Shown: positions 44,282 through 54,304, counted from the stretch's first letter. The stretch is 64,000 nucleotides of DNA from an uncultured Paracoccaceae bacterium (GCA_947488605.1 CANKZJ010000004.1:310001-374000), one strand, 5' to 3'. Notes: a model not told the origin generated them from the sequence alone. Translations and numbers: made by a program.

Positions 44282-45397
44282 TCACCCGAATTTTTCGTGC
44301 GCGTCGGTGATTGCAGCAGGTAGGGCCGCTTCAAAGGCGTCTAATTGTGCAGAAGTGCCGCAACTGACGCGAATACAGCGGTCTTGTGGTGCAACAAATG
44401 GCATCCGCACGAATATCCCGTTTGCAACAAGATGGGCCAAGACTGCGCGGGCAAAATCACCGGATTGCCCGCAATCGATGGTTACAAAGTTCGTCGCAGA
44501 GGGCAATGGTGTAAGCCCGTTGGCATGCGCTATCTTTCCAATTCGTTGTCGCGCGGCTTTAATTTCGCTCTGAATGTGGCTGAGCCAAGCGGTATCTTGC
44601 AAAGCAGCCAAGGCCCCTGTTTGCGCAATGCGTGACATGCCAAAATGATTGCGGACCTTGTTGAACGCACTGATGACGTCTGGGTGGCCTATGGCGTAGC
44701 CGACACGCGCGCCAGCCATGCCATGCGCCTTTGAAAACGTGCGCATGCGGATGACATTTGCCGCACCCGTATCGATCGCAGGCGCCGTGCCGTCGGGTGC
44801 GAGATCAATATAGGCTTCGTCAAGGACCAGCATGCAACCCTCAGGCAAGCGGTCAATCATGCTCTGGATGATGTCGGCTTGATGCCAGCTTCCCATCGGA
44901 TTGTCCGGATTTGCAAGATAGATCAGCTTTGCTGAAACCTCAGCCGCCTTTGCAATCAGCGCATCGGGATCTTCGTGATCACCCTGGTAAGGCACCATAT
45001 GAAGATCGCCACCAAAGCCCGCGACGTGATAGTTGAACGTTGGATAAGCGCCCGCTGATGTCACCACAGCATCGCCTTGGCCCACGTAAAGACGCACCAA
45101 AAGCCCCAATAGCGTGTCGATGCCTTCGCCAATCATGATGTTATCCGCGGAAACACCATGATGTAATGCCAAGGCGTGGCGCAGATCATAACTTTCAGGG
45201 TCACCGTACATCCAAACCTCGGATGCCGCCTTTTCCATGGCCGCAATCGCGTTGGGCGAGGGGCCAAAGGCGCTTTCATTCGCACCAAGGCGGGCTGCAA
45301 AGCCGTGGCCCATCTGGCGTTCTTGGGTCTCTGGGCCGACGAAAGGAACAGAGGCAGGCAATGATTGGGCGAGGGCGGTCAATTCAGGTTTTCTCAT
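44282..45397 (-). CDS. PLP-dependent aminotransferase, HisC-like
   Basis: A 371-residue fold-type-I aminotransferase. LGANESAFGPSPNAIAAM, YLANPDNPMGSW, VLDEAYIDLA and the PLP lysine region TFSKAHGMAGARVGYAIG are as in histidinol-phosphate and related aromatic aminotransferases. It may be histidinol-phosphate aminotransferase or an aromatic/arogenate-type enzyme; neighbours do not help. It is 48 bases upstream of the small membrane-protein gene on the same strand. Confidence 0.85.
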   Translation of the reverse strand: MRKPELTALAQSLPASVPFVGPETQERQMGHGFAARLGANESAFGPSPNAIAAMEKAASEVWMYGDPESYDLRHALALHHGVSADNIMIGEGIDTLLGLLVRLYVGQGDAVVTSAGAYPTFNYHVAGFGGDLHMVPYQGDHEDPDALIAKAAEVSAKLIYLANPDNPMGSWHQADIIQSMIDRLPEGCMLVLDEAYIDLAPDGTAPAIDTGAANVIRMRTFSKAHGMAGARVGYAIGHPDVISAFNKVRNHFGMSRIAQTGALAALQDTAWLSHIQSEIKAARQRIGKIAHANGLTPLPSATNFVTIDCGQSGDFARAVLAHLVANGIFVRMPFVAPQDRCIRVSCGTSAQLDAFEAALPAAITDAHEKFG

Positions 45398-45417
45398 GCG
45401 CCCAGATAACCGGGTGC

Positions 45418-45445
45418 TTGAATTTTGCGCAACCGTTCATATATG
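45418..45445 (+). promoter_or_regulatory. Probable promoter of the small Tat-signal gene
   Basis: TTGAAT (45418-45423), a 16-base spacer and TATATG (45440-45445) lie 30 bases before the start at 45475. Confidence 0.45.
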
Positions 45446-45474
45446 AGAATCGTTCGCAATAAAGGATGGCCCCG

Positions 45475-45636
45475 ATGAAAATGAGTAGACGCGGATTTTT
45501 AGCAAGTACCGGGGCCGCCCTTGCCGTGCGATCCGTGCCACAGGTTGCCAGCAAGGTCGGTGGACGACGGATATTAACGCTAGTCTATGACAAAGCGCTG
45601 GGCATGATGCGCGCGATTGACCGGGTTGTGCCTTAA
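45475..45636 (+). CDS. 53-residue protein with Tat-type signal
   Basis: A very short gene with AAAGGA before its ATG and a promoter-like pair upstream. The N-terminus MKMSRRGFLASTGAALAV has the twin-arginine pattern S-R-R-x-F-L followed by a hydrophobic stretch; the remainder (SKVGGRRILTLVYDKALGMM) is short and basic. If the signal is cut, only about 30 residues are exported. It is followed by a perfect 20-bp palindrome. It may be a real secreted microprotein or a remnant of a longer Tat substrate. Confidence 0.6.
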   Translation: MKMSRRGFLASTGAALAVRSVPQVASKVGGRRILTLVYDKALGMMRAIDRVVP

Positions 45637-45656
45637 GGGCGGTCCGCGGACCGCCC
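45637..45656. terminator. Perfect 20-bp palindrome between convergent genes
   Basis: GGGCGGTCCGCGGACCGCCC lies directly after the stop of the small gene and six bases before the valS stop. It can form a strong GC hairpin in both transcripts but has no T-run, so it may be a Rho-aided terminator or a 3'-end stabiliser rather than a classical terminator. Confidence 0.55.
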
Positions 45657-45661
45657 CAATA

Positions 45662-48600
45662 TCACCCAATCTCTTCCAACCGTGCGATTGCTGCCTTCAG
45701 CTGCGCCTCTTCGTTCTCACGTAGTGCAAGGTTTGCTTTCGCTTCCGCCACAACCTCATCTGGGGCAGACGCCACGAATTTGGGGTTGTTCAGGCGTCCG
45801 CGCAGACCACCAAGCTCTTTACCCAGCTTCTGCATGGTCTTTTCCAAACGCGCGATTTCTTCAGCGACGTCGATTAGGTCGGCCAATGGAATACCAAAGG
45901 TGCCACCCGACATCGGGATGGTGACGCAGCCTTTGGGGAAATCATCGACATGGGCAAGGCTTTCGATCCGCGCAAGGCGTTGGATCAGGACATGGTTGTT
46001 GTCCCATGCAGATTGTCCCTTGGCATCCAGACCACTGACCAACAGCGGCACTTTTGCCCCCGCGGGCACATGCACCTGAGCACGCGCCGAGCGGACGTTG
46101 TCAATCAGGTCAATGACCCAATTCATTTCGCGATCTGCGTCTGCGTCCACCAGTTCGCTGGCGGTGTAGGTCGGCCAATCGGCGTGGACGAGCATTTTGG
46201 CGCGGTTGGCAGCGAGCCCCCATAATTCTTCGGTAATGAATGGCATGATCGGGTGCAGCAGGATCAGGCATTGGTCCAGCACCCAGCGCAGGGTCTGCTC
46301 TGTCTCAGCCTTCGCCGCTGCATCATCGCCTTGCAGGATGGGTTTTGAAAACTCCAGATACCAGTCGCAGACCTTGCCCCATGTAAAGGCATAAAGCGCG
46401 TCGGCGGCGTCGTTGAAACGGTACGCCTCCATCGCCGCATCGACTGTTTCGCGGACCTTGCCTGTCTCGCCGATGATCCATTTATTCAGCGTCTGTGTTG
46501 CCTTTGGCCGCACCGCGTCGCCGGGGTAGGCGATTTCGTAATGTTCGGCAAAGCTGAACGCGTTCCACAGCTTCGTGCCGAAGTTGCGGTAGCCTTTGAT
46601 CCGATCCTCAGAGATTTTCAGCACACCACCCAAGGCCGCCATCTGCGCGTTGGAAAAGCGCAGGGCGTCAGCGCCGTAAGCGTCGATCATATCCAGCGGG
46701 TCGATGACGTTGCCCTTGGTCTTGGACATCTTTTCGCCTTTGGCGTCGCGGACCAATTGGTGCAGATAGACAGTGTGGAACGGGTCTTGTTCCAGCACGG
46801 CTTGGGACATCATCATCATGCGGGCGACCCAAAAGAACAGGATGTCTTGGCCGGTAACAAGGACGTCGCCGGGGAAGTATTTCATCGCCTCGTCCTCAGC
46901 AGGCCAGCCGAGAGTGCCGAACGGCCAGAGGCCAGAGGAGAACCATGTGTCGAGGACGTCAGGGTCGCGGGAAATAACAATTCTTTGCTTATCGCCAGTT
47001 AACCCAGCAGCAACGCCAATCGGGTGGGCCTCTTTTCGTTGTCCGGTGTTTGCTACAAACGAGTCACTGTCTATAGCCGACACAGCAAAAGCCGATCCAT
47101 AATACTCTGAAGCCAAAGTTTCAGCGGCGGCTTTATCCTCGGCGCAAAAGGCTTTCCTCTTTTCGAAGTTTAACTCTGAAAGGTTGTCGTCACTCAGGAG
47201 CAGGTCATTTGACTTTGAGGGCCCATACCAAACCGGAATCTGATGCCCCCACCACAGTTGGCGTGAGATACACCACGGCTCGATATTCTCCAGCCAGTGG
47301 TAATACACCTTCTCGCCGCTTTCCGGCATGATCTTTGTGCGGCCTTCCTTGACCGCATCCAGCGCGGGGCCAACGATCTGGGCCGTGTCGACGAACCATT
47401 GGTCGGTCAGCATCGGTTCGATGACGACCTTTGAGCGGTCGCCAAAAGGCTGCATGATCTTTTTGGCTTCGACGTAGGGCACGGTCGTTTCAACCTCTTC
47501 GCCCTCGTCGTCCTTGACCATCTGCGTGGTCATCACCGCGTTACCCTCAGCCGTGATATCCGCCACCACGCGTTTGCGCGCCTCGAACCGGTCCAGCCCG
47601 CGGTATTCCTCGGGGACCATGTTCATCGCGGCGATCATCGCCTCGTCGAAGTCTTGTTCGCCGTTCGCAATCGCTTGGGCCGTCGCGGCCTCTTCAACAT
47701 ATGGCTTCCCATCAGCGCGCATCGCCCCTTTGGTGTCCATCAGGTTGTACATCGGGATGCCGCCACGCTTGGCGACTTCGTAGTCGTTGAAGTCATGCGC
47801 GCCGGTGATTTTCACCGCACCAGACCCGAAGTCCATATCAGGGTAGGGGTCTGTAATAATCGGGATCAGACGACGCTGGTCTTTCGGCCCAACAGGAATT
47901 TCGCACAGCTTGCCGACGATAGGCGCATAGCGTTCGTCGTCTTTGTGCACGGCCACCGCACCGTCACCCAGCATGGTTTCGGGGCGGGTTGTCGCAATGG
48001 AAATGTAGTCACGTGTCTCGCGCAGCGTGACGTTGCCGTCTTCATCCTTCTCGACGTATTCATAGGTCTCGCCGCCCGCCAGCGGGTATTTGAAGTGCCA
48101 CATGTGGCCGTCGACTTCGATGTTTTCGACCTCGAGGTCGGAAATGGCAGTCTCAAAATGCGGGTCCCAGTTGACCAGACGCTTGCCGCGATAGATCAGA
48201 CCGTCGTTGTACATTTTGACGAAGACTTTAAGCACCGCGTCATGAAAATTGCCGGGCTTTTCGCCTTCAGGCGCGCTTTCCGCACCTGACATGGTAAAGG
48301 CCGAGCGGGACCAATCCATGCTGTCGCCCAAGCGTCGCGCCTGCTGTTCAATCGTGCCACCTTTGGCGGCTTTCCATTCCCAGACTTTTTCAAGAAACTT
48401 CTCACGTCCCAACTCAGTGCGCTTGGGCTGTTGGGTCTCGGCAAGATCTTTTTCGACCATCAGTTGGGTGGCGATGCCTGCGTGATCCAGCCCCGGCTGC
48501 CACAGCGTGTCATAGCCCTGCATCCGCTTCCAGCGGGTCAGCATGTCCATGATCGTATGGTTGAACGCGTGGCCGACGTGCAAAGAACCCGTCACATTGG

Positions 48601-48733
48601 GCGGCGGCAGCATGATGCAAAACGTCTCTTCGCGCGATGCGTTTGCACCTGCTTTGAACGCACCGCTTTCTTCCCACATCTCGTAAATGCGGGCTTCTGC
48701 TTCGCTTGCGTTAAATGTCTTTTCCATTGCCAT
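45662..48733 (-). CDS. valS: Valine-tRNA ligase
   Basis: A 1023-residue class I synthetase. The HIGH motif is LHVGHAF in [15 protein letters not shown], the KMSKS motif is KMSKTKGN, and the editing domain lies between them (about residues 195-420). The C-terminal coiled coil (from about residue 960) ends [19 protein letters not shown], as usual in ValRS. A variable stretch at about residues 503-585 is AT-richer than its surroundings (see findings). The start is preceded by GAGGA. It is upstream of nothing on its strand; its end faces the small Tat-signal gene. Confidence 0.96.
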   Translation of the reverse strand: MAMEKTFNASEAEARIYEMWEESGAFKAGANASREETFCIMLPPPNVTGSLHVGHAFNHTIMDMLTRWKRMQGYDTLWQPGLDHAGIATQLMVEKDLAETQQPKRTELGREKFLEKVWEWKAAKGGTIEQQARRLGDSMDWSRSAFTMSGAESAPEGEKPGNFHDAVLKVFVKMYNDGLIYRGKRLVNWDPHFETAISDLEVENIEVDGHMWHFKYPLAGGETYEYVEKDEDGNVTLRETRDYISIATTRPETMLGDGAVAVHKDDERYAPIVGKLCEIPVGPKDQRRLIPIITDPYPDMDFGSGAVKITGAHDFNDYEVAKRGGIPMYNLMDTKGAMRADGKPYVEEAATAQAIANGEQDFDEAMIAAMNMVPEEYRGLDRFEARKRVVADITAEGNAVMTTQMVKDDEGEEVETTVPYVEAKKIMQPFGDRSKVVIEPMLTDQWFVDTAQIVGPALDAVKEGRTKIMPESGEKVYYHWLENIEPWCISRQLWWGHQIPVWYGPSKSNDLLLSDDNLSELNFEKRKAFCAEDKAAAETLASEYYGSAFAVSAIDSDSFVANTGQRKEAHPIGVAAGLTGDKQRIVISRDPDVLDTWFSSGLWPFGTLGWPAEDEAMKYFPGDVLVTGQDILFFWVARMMMMSQAVLEQDPFHTVYLHQLVRDAKGEKMSKTKGNVIDPLDMIDAYGADALRFSNAQMAALGGVLKISEDRIKGYRNFGTKLWNAFSFAEHYEIAYPGDAVRPKATQTLNKWIIGETGKVRETVDAAMEAYRFNDAADALYAFTWGKVCDWYLEFSKPILQGDDAAAKAETEQTLRWVLDQCLILLHPIMPFITEELWGLAANRAKMLVHADWPTYTASELVDADADREMNWVIDLIDNVRSARAQVHVPAGAKVPLLVSGLDAKGQSAWDNNHVLIQRLARIESLAHVDDFPKGCVTIPMSGGTFGIPLADLIDVAEEIARLEKTMQKLGKELGGLRGRLNNPKFVASAPDEVVAEAKANLALRENEEAQLKAAIARLEEIG

Positions 48734-48799
48734 CTTGCATATCCTCGGACCACTTGGCCTCTCTTTACGGATATGCGCGGGTAAGGAAAAGGGGCCAGT

Positions 48800-49399
48800 C
48801 TAGCCTTGCGCCGTCAAAGGCACGCGCACGCCCGTTTGGATCACATCACTATCATAGGGTGTGCGGGCAAAAACCTCTTCGACGCGGGGCGCGAAATGCG
48901 ACAGTGGCAGGGTGTCATAGGCCGGATCAAAAGAGCTTTGATCCCAGCGTTCACAAAAGACTGCACAGTCGTCAAAGTAAGGGCTATCGCGATAGGTTTC
49001 ACGCTTTTCGGGGTTCGCGCCGACATGTTCGCCGTAATAGATAAGTTGAAAATCACCGTGTTTTTCAACGACCCAAGTGACTTGCTCGCGCACAAACGGG
49101 CGCAGAATACTGGCTGCGTATTCGTCGTGATTATAAGGCGCGTAAATATCACCGATGTCATGCAACAAAGCCGCGACAATCCAATCAGTGTCAGCGCCAT
49201 CACGTTCGGCGCGTGTCGCGGACTGCAATGAATGTCCAAGGCGGGTGATCTGGTAGCCTGACAAACCTTCATCGAGGCTAACCATCGCTGAAAGAAGACG
49301 TCCGGCCGTGCCTTTGGTGTACGCCACCTCGTGTTCGGTCAGGAAATCGTAATCCTCTTTGTCGCCATCTTTCATGGCAGTGAATTTTACTTGGTCCAA
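48800..49399 (-). CDS. HD-domain protein, PhnZ/TmpB-like diiron oxygenase family
   Basis: A 199-residue HD-domain protein starting with TTG, chosen because GAGGGAGA lies eight bases before it; ATG at 49375 is the alternative. The segment LGHSLQSATRAERDGADTDW continuing to AALLHDIGD is very like PhnZ and TmpB, the mixed-valence diiron oxygenases that cleave C-P bonds of hydroxyphosphonates. Possible metal ligands are H56, H80-D81, H91 and H114. No phosphonate gene lies nearby, so it may act on another hydroxylated compound. Confidence 0.75.
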   Translation of the reverse strand: MDQVKFTAMKDGDKEDYDFLTEHEVAYTKGTAGRLLSAMVSLDEGLSGYQITRLGHSLQSATRAERDGADTDWIVAALLHDIGDIYAPYNHDEYAASILRPFVREQVTWVVEKHGDFQLIYYGEHVGANPEKRETYRDSPYFDDCAVFCERWDQSSFDPAYDTLPLSHFAPRVEEVFARTPYDSDVIQTGVRVPLTAQG

Positions 49400-49553
49400 A
49401 TGACTGATCTCCCTCAGCTGTTTTTCGCAGTTTGGGCAATGAATTGCGACATGTCTTGTTTGACACCGACCTTTGTCAGGGCCGTAGCGCGATCGTGCTG
49501 GACACGGGCAAAACGACCGCTAGGGTTTAGTCGGAAAAGACGATGAGGGAATG

Positions 49554-51854
49554 ATGGAAAAGTTTGGCAAAAGCCAGTCGGTGACACGTGTCGAAGACGT
49601 GCGCTTTCTAACTGGGCACGGGCGCTATGTTGATGACATTGCGCCCGAAGGCGCGTTTTACGCTTATTTTCTCCGCTCTACTGTCGCGCATGGTGAAATT
49701 ACCGAGCTTGATGTGGCCGATGCGCGCGAAATGCCGGGCGTGCATTTGATTGTCACAGCCGATGATCTGGTTGCCGCAGGTGTGAAACTTGGCTTGGCCG
49801 GGACAACGGTCAAGAACCGTGATGGCACACGCGGTGCCGCACCTTTGCGTCCGATGTTGGCAAAAGGACGCGTGCGCCATGTCGGTGAAGCTGTGGCAAT
49901 GATCGTTGCCGAAAGCATGACGGAGGCCAAAGACGCCGCTGAATCGATCCTTTTGGACATTGATGACCTACCAGTTCACGTGGACTTGGCCATTGGCGGC
50001 GAGGCCATCCACCCCGAGGCCCCGGAAAATCAGGCATTCGATTGGGGTTTGGGCAATGAGGCGGCAACCAAGGCCGAAATCGAAAAGGCCGCCCACGTCG
50101 TCACCGCCCAAGTCTTGGACAACCGTGTCATCGTAAACGCAATGGAGCCGCGCGGTTGCTATGCCGAGGTCGTTGACGGCCGGTTGCATGTTGCGTTCAA
50201 CGGCCAAGGTGTCTGGGTCACGAAAGCTGATCTTGCGCATCACTTCGATCTTGATGCCGCCGATATCCGCGTGACCAACCCCGATGTTGGGGGCGGCTTT
50301 GGCATGAAAGCCATGCGTTATCCTGAACCATTTTGTGCCGCCCATGCCGCGCGCGTTCTTGGACGCCCGATCCGTTGGATGTCTGAGCGGACAGAGGCAA
50401 TGTTGTCCGACACTGCCGGGCGTGATTTGACGACGGCTGCAACACTTGCCTTTGATGCTAACTATCGGATCACTGCGTATCATATTGATACAGTTGCAAA
50501 TATGGGCGCTTATAATTCGCAGTTTGCGCAACCGATCCAGACCGACCTTTTTTCAAAAGTGCTGATGGGCACCTATGACGTCCAGACTGCGTATATGCGG
50601 ACGCGCGGCATTTACACAAATACCACGCCCATTGACGCCTATCGCGGTGCAGGTCGCCCCGAAGCGATTTTTGTCTTGGAGCGGATCATGGATGAAGCGG
50701 CGCGACAGCTTGGCGTTGATCCGTGGGTCCTGCGGGAAAAGAACTTTATCGTGCCGGCCCAGTTTCCTTACACGACTGTGAGTGGCGTCACTTATGACGT
50801 TGGTGATTTTGCGATGGTTCTGGCAAGTGCGGGCCGCGAGGCTGATCGAGCGGGTTTTGCCGCGCGCAAGACAGCCTCAGCAGCGCAGGGTAAACTGCGC
50901 GGGCAGGGCCTGTGTTATTACATTGAGAGCATCCTAGGTAACCCGTCCGAGACGACTTCGGTTGCATTCACGGATGAAGGTGCCACGATATTTGTCGGTA
51001 CGCAGTCAAACGGGCAAGGCCATGAGACGGTCTATGCGCAGTTCTTATCGGATCAAACAGGTATCCCTGCCGATCAAGTCACAGTGGTGCAAGGCGACAG
51101 CGACCAGATCGCGACGGGTGGTGGTACAGGCGGGTCCCGATCTGTGACCGTGCAGAACACGGCGACCTTGGCGACCGTCGATGTTATGAAGGACAGCTTT
51201 GCGGCCTTTCTGGCGGACGCCGAAGGGGTCGATGCCAGTGCTGTCAGCTTTGATGATGAACGCTTTCGGATTGCAGGATCGAATTTGACGCCGACGATGC
51301 TTGAGGTGGCGGACATGGCGCGCGCGGCTGGGCGTGAGGACCTTCTGAGCCATACTGCGCGGATCACATTGGACAATCGCAGTTTCCCAAATGGCGCACA
51401 TGTTACAGAGGTCGAGATTGATCCAGAGACCGGCGTCGTCACGGTAGATCGCTACACGGTGGTGGATGATTTTGGCAATCTTATCAATCCGATGCTGGCC
51501 GAGGGACAAGTCCACGGTGGTGTTGCCCAAGGCATTGGGCAGGCCCTGACAGAGCGGGTTGTCTTTGATGAAGACGGCCAATTGCTCACGGCGAGTTTTA
51601 TGGACTACGGCATGCCGCGTGCGGATGATGTCCCCATGATTGGTTTTTCAACGGAATGCACACCATCGCTTTATAACCCGATGGGTATGAAAGGCTGTGG
51701 CGAGGCTGGTACTGTCGGTGCATTGGCCGCCGTCACGAACGCGGTCATCGATGCGCTTTGGGATGTCGGCGTGCGCGAAGTTGAAATGCCATTCACTCCG
51801 CATCGCATCTGGCAACTGATCGAGAAAGCAAAGGATGACAGTGCCGCTGCGTGA
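49554..51854 (+). CDS. Molybdenum hydroxylase large subunit, CoxL form II-like
   Basis: A 766-residue xanthine-dehydrogenase-family subunit that binds the molybdopterin cofactor. GGGFGMKAMRYPEP (about residue 245) and AYRGAGRPEA (about 361) are the form II motif; form I CO dehydrogenase would have AYRCSFR. A late MKGCGEAGTVG carries the catalytic Glu. The ATG at 49554 has GAGG at better spacing than that at 49551. No small [2Fe-2S] or FAD subunit gene is adjacent, so partners must be elsewhere. The substrate is unlikely to be CO and is unknown. It overlaps the next gene by 20 bases. Confidence 0.9.
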   Translation: MEKFGKSQSVTRVEDVRFLTGHGRYVDDIAPEGAFYAYFLRSTVAHGEITELDVADAREMPGVHLIVTADDLVAAGVKLGLAGTTVKNRDGTRGAAPLRPMLAKGRVRHVGEAVAMIVAESMTEAKDAAESILLDIDDLPVHVDLAIGGEAIHPEAPENQAFDWGLGNEAATKAEIEKAAHVVTAQVLDNRVIVNAMEPRGCYAEVVDGRLHVAFNGQGVWVTKADLAHHFDLDAADIRVTNPDVGGGFGMKAMRYPEPFCAAHAARVLGRPIRWMSERTEAMLSDTAGRDLTTAATLAFDANYRITAYHIDTVANMGAYNSQFAQPIQTDLFSKVLMGTYDVQTAYMRTRGIYTNTTPIDAYRGAGRPEAIFVLERIMDEAARQLGVDPWVLREKNFIVPAQFPYTTVSGVTYDVGDFAMVLASAGREADRAGFAARKTASAAQGKLRGQGLCYYIESILGNPSETTSVAFTDEGATIFVGTQSNGQGHETVYAQFLSDQTGIPADQVTVVQGDSDQIATGGGTGGSRSVTVQNTATLATVDVMKDSFAAFLADAEGVDASAVSFDDERFRIAGSNLTPTMLEVADMARAAGREDLLSHTARITLDNRSFPNGAHVTEVEIDPETGVVTVDRYTVVDDFGNLINPMLAEGQVHGGVAQGIGQALTERVVFDEDGQLLTASFMDYGMPRADDVPMIGFSTECTPSLYNPMGMKGCGEAGTVGALAAVTNAVIDALWDVGVREVEMPFTPHRIWQLIEKAKDDSAAA

Positions 51855-52908
51855 TTGGTTCTTTGGGCTATTTGGCCGCCGTGCCCGCACCGAAGAAGGT
51901 GGGATACGCAGGCGGGGGCCCGCCACGCATGTCGTTATTTTGGATGGCACGATGTCGTCGCTTCAGCCGGGATGCGAAACGAACGCAGGACTAACCTTCA
52001 AACTCCTTAGCGAAGTCAGTAAAACAGCCAACCTTACCGTCTACTACGAAGCAGGTATCCAATGGCGAGATTGGTCTGGCACATGGGGTGTGATGACCGG
52101 CAAAGGAATTAACCGCCAGATTGAACGTGCGTATGGTGTCCTTGCATCGCGCTACCGCGACGGTGACGAGATCATCTTGGTTGGCTATTCGCGCGGGGCC
52201 TATGCGGTCAGGTCCTTGGCGGGGGTTATCGATATGGTCGGGTTGGTGAAATCTGACTGCGCGACGGTGCGCATGGTCAGACAAGCCTACCGTCACTACA
52301 GGGTTGGCGCACGCAGCGAGGCCGCACAGGCGTTTCGCGACCATTACTGCCACCCGTCCGTCGATGTTGAAGCCGTCGCCGTTTGGGACACGGTCAAGGC
52401 ATTGGGGATGCGATTGCCTATCGTTTGGCGCTGGGCGCAACCACAGCATGATTATCACAACCATGCTTTAGGGGACCACATCCGTAACGGTTTTCATGCG
52501 CTTGCCCTTGACGAGCAACGCGAAGCTTATGCGCCTGTGATGTGGACACCGCCACCGGAATGGAAAGGCCATATTGAGCAGGTCTGGTTTCGTGGCACCC
52601 ATGGGGATGTCGGCGGGCAGATCCTTGATTTTCCACAAGCGCGGCCTTTGGCGAATATACCGCTGGTCTGGATGTTGGGACGGTTGTCGGCGTGTGGTGT
52701 TCCGCTTCCTGATGGTTGGCAAGCGCGTTTTCCGCAAGATGCCAATGCTCCATCGATGGGCCGTTGGTATGGATGGGCAAAGGTTTTCCTGTCTCGCCGC
52801 AAGCGGATCGTCGGCAAAGACCCGTCAGAACGTATTCACGAGAGCGTCACAGGTGAAGAACCCGACGTTTCAGTCGCCCCGCAGCTTCATAATCAGACAA
52901 GTGGCTGA
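51835..52908 (+). CDS. DUF2235 alpha/beta-hydrolase domain protein
   Basis: A 357-residue protein. VVILDGTMSSL at the start of the domain, IILVGYSRGAYAVRSLAG with the G-x-S-x-G nucleophile motif, and WFRGTHGDVGGQ with the late His are typical of DUF2235, a family that includes phospholipase-type effectors as well as housekeeping hydrolases. No signal peptide or secretion genes are seen. Its start lies 20 bases inside the end of the molybdenum hydroxylase gene, so the two are translated together. The substrate is unknown. Confidence 0.85.
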   Translation: MTVPLRDWFFGLFGRRARTEEGGIRRRGPATHVVILDGTMSSLQPGCETNAGLTFKLLSEVSKTANLTVYYEAGIQWRDWSGTWGVMTGKGINRQIERAYGVLASRYRDGDEIILVGYSRGAYAVRSLAGVIDMVGLVKSDCATVRMVRQAYRHYRVGARSEAAQAFRDHYCHPSVDVEAVAVWDTVKALGMRLPIVWRWAQPQHDYHNHALGDHIRNGFHALALDEQREAYAPVMWTPPPEWKGHIEQVWFRGTHGDVGGQILDFPQARPLANIPLVWMLGRLSACGVPLPDGWQARFPQDANAPSMGRWYGWAKVFLSRRKRIVGKDPSERIHESVTGEEPDVSVAPQLHNQTSG

Positions 52909-53355
52909 ACCCGTCGCATAAAGCTTGCCGCTCACAGCATCGGTGATCTTGCCGCGTGCGACACCGGTTGTGCGACCGGCATGATCAATTTCACCCGTTG
53001 CCAGAACGTCTGCGCCTACTGGGATCGTGCCCAGCAGGTTCACCTTGTACTCAAGTGTTGTGTAGACAGACCCCTTTGGGGTCATCGTCATAACAGCGCA
53101 TGACATGCAGCTGTCTAGCAATGTGCCGTACCATCCGCCATGCACGCCACCCGCTGGATTGGTGTGGTGGAATGTGGGTTTTCCGCGAAACACGACCTTG
53201 CCTGCTTCAAGTTCCTCAAGCGAATAATCCATGATCGCAGATATCGGCGGGCGCGAGACTTTGCCGTCTTGCATCGCTTGCATGAATTCCAGACCCGACA
53301 TTGACAGCGTTGTCTCAAGATCAGGCATTTGGTCGGGGGTTGTTGCAGTGAACAT
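52870..53355 (-). CDS. PaaI-type acyl-CoA thioesterase (hotdog fold)
   Basis: A 161-residue hotdog-fold protein. NPAGGVHGGWYGTLLDSCMSCAV is the catalytic-helix region (H-G-G-W-x-x-x-L-D) typical of PaaI/YigI-like thioesterases. It hydrolyses acyl-CoA; the acyl group is unknown. Its end overlaps the convergent DUF2235 gene by 39 bases, the longest convergent overlap in the window. Confidence 0.85.
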   Translation of the reverse strand: MFTATTPDQMPDLETTLSMSGLEFMQAMQDGKVSRPPISAIMDYSLEELEAGKVVFRGKPTFHHTNPAGGVHGGWYGTLLDSCMSCAVMTMTPKGSVYTTLEYKVNLLGTIPVGADVLATGEIDHAGRTTGVARGKITDAVSGKLYATGSATCLIMKLRGD

Positions 53356-53390
53356 AGGGCCTCGGGTGATGTTTGCCCAAGGCTGGCGGC

Positions 53391-54257
53391 TTAGGCTACT
53401 TTTTGCAACTGCCCTTTTGGCGATAAACCAAGAGCATGGCAGACATCGCGGGTCAGTTCAGGACGATTGAGCGTGTAGAAATGCAAATGCTCAACGCCGC
53501 CCTGCAACAGATCATCGCAAAGCTCAGTCGCAATCGCAGTGGCCAGCAGGTCAGTTGTGCCCTCGTGGGTCGCATGCCGAAAACCATCTGCAATCACTTG
53601 CGGGATATGGGCACCACACTGCTTGGCAATGCGCTGCGTCCCGGTCCAATTGGCAATGGGCAGGATGCCTGGGATGATGGGCGCGGTAATGCCAGCTTTG
53701 ACACAGTCATCACGAAACCGGAAAAACGTTTCTGCCTCAAAGAAGAACTGCGTGATGGCTGATGTCGCTCCGGCGTCGATCTTGCGTTTGAGGTATGTCA
53801 CATCTGCTGCATGATCTGCGGCCTCGGGATGCTTTTCAGGATAAGCGCCAACGCGTATATTGAATAAACCGGTTTCAGCCAAAGCAGCGATGAGGGCGAC
53901 TGAATTATCAAACCCCTGGGTGTGTGCTTTGAACTTGCCTGACCCTTTTGGGGGATCACCGCGCAGCGCTACGATGTCGCGAACGCCCGCGTCTGCGTAG
54001 CTTTGTGCAATGGCCAGCGTCTGGGGCTTTGTCGCGTCCACGCAAGTTAGATGCGCCGCGACTTTCAGACCGCTGGTGTTGTGGATGGCACACACTGCTT
54101 CGTGCGTCAGTTGCCGTGTCGTACCCCCGGCACCATAAGTGACAGAGACGAATGAGGGATCAAAATGCGCCAATGTGTTCACGCAGTCCCACAAACGGAA
54201 AGAGCCTTCAATCGACTTGGGCGGGAAGAATTCAAATGAAACGGATGGGGCGGTCAT
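53391..54257 (-). CDS. metF: Methylenetetrahydrofolate reductase
   Basis: A 288-residue flavoprotein making 5-methyl-THF for methionine synthesis. SFEFFPPKSIEGSFRLWDCV opens the barrel; FVSVTYGAGGTTRQLTHEAV, LTCVDATKPQ and VALRGDPP are family signatures, and AITQFFFEAETFFRFRDDC lies in the later half. AGAGGT precedes the start at 54257. It is divergent from the metR-like gene, and a perfect MetR box lies in the spacer, so homocysteine-linked activation is likely. Confidence 0.95.
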   Translation of the reverse strand: MTAPSVSFEFFPPKSIEGSFRLWDCVNTLAHFDPSFVSVTYGAGGTTRQLTHEAVCAIHNTSGLKVAAHLTCVDATKPQTLAIAQSYADAGVRDIVALRGDPPKGSGKFKAHTQGFDNSVALIAALAETGLFNIRVGAYPEKHPEAADHAADVTYLKRKIDAGATSAITQFFFEAETFFRFRDDCVKAGITAPIIPGILPIANWTGTQRIAKQCGAHIPQVIADGFRHATHEGTTDLLATAIATELCDDLLQGGVEHLHFYTLNRPELTRDVCHALGLSPKGQLQKVA

Positions 54258-54304
54258 GGTGCATACCTCTTGCTTGCCATGGATTTGTTCCATCTCTATT
54301 AAGC

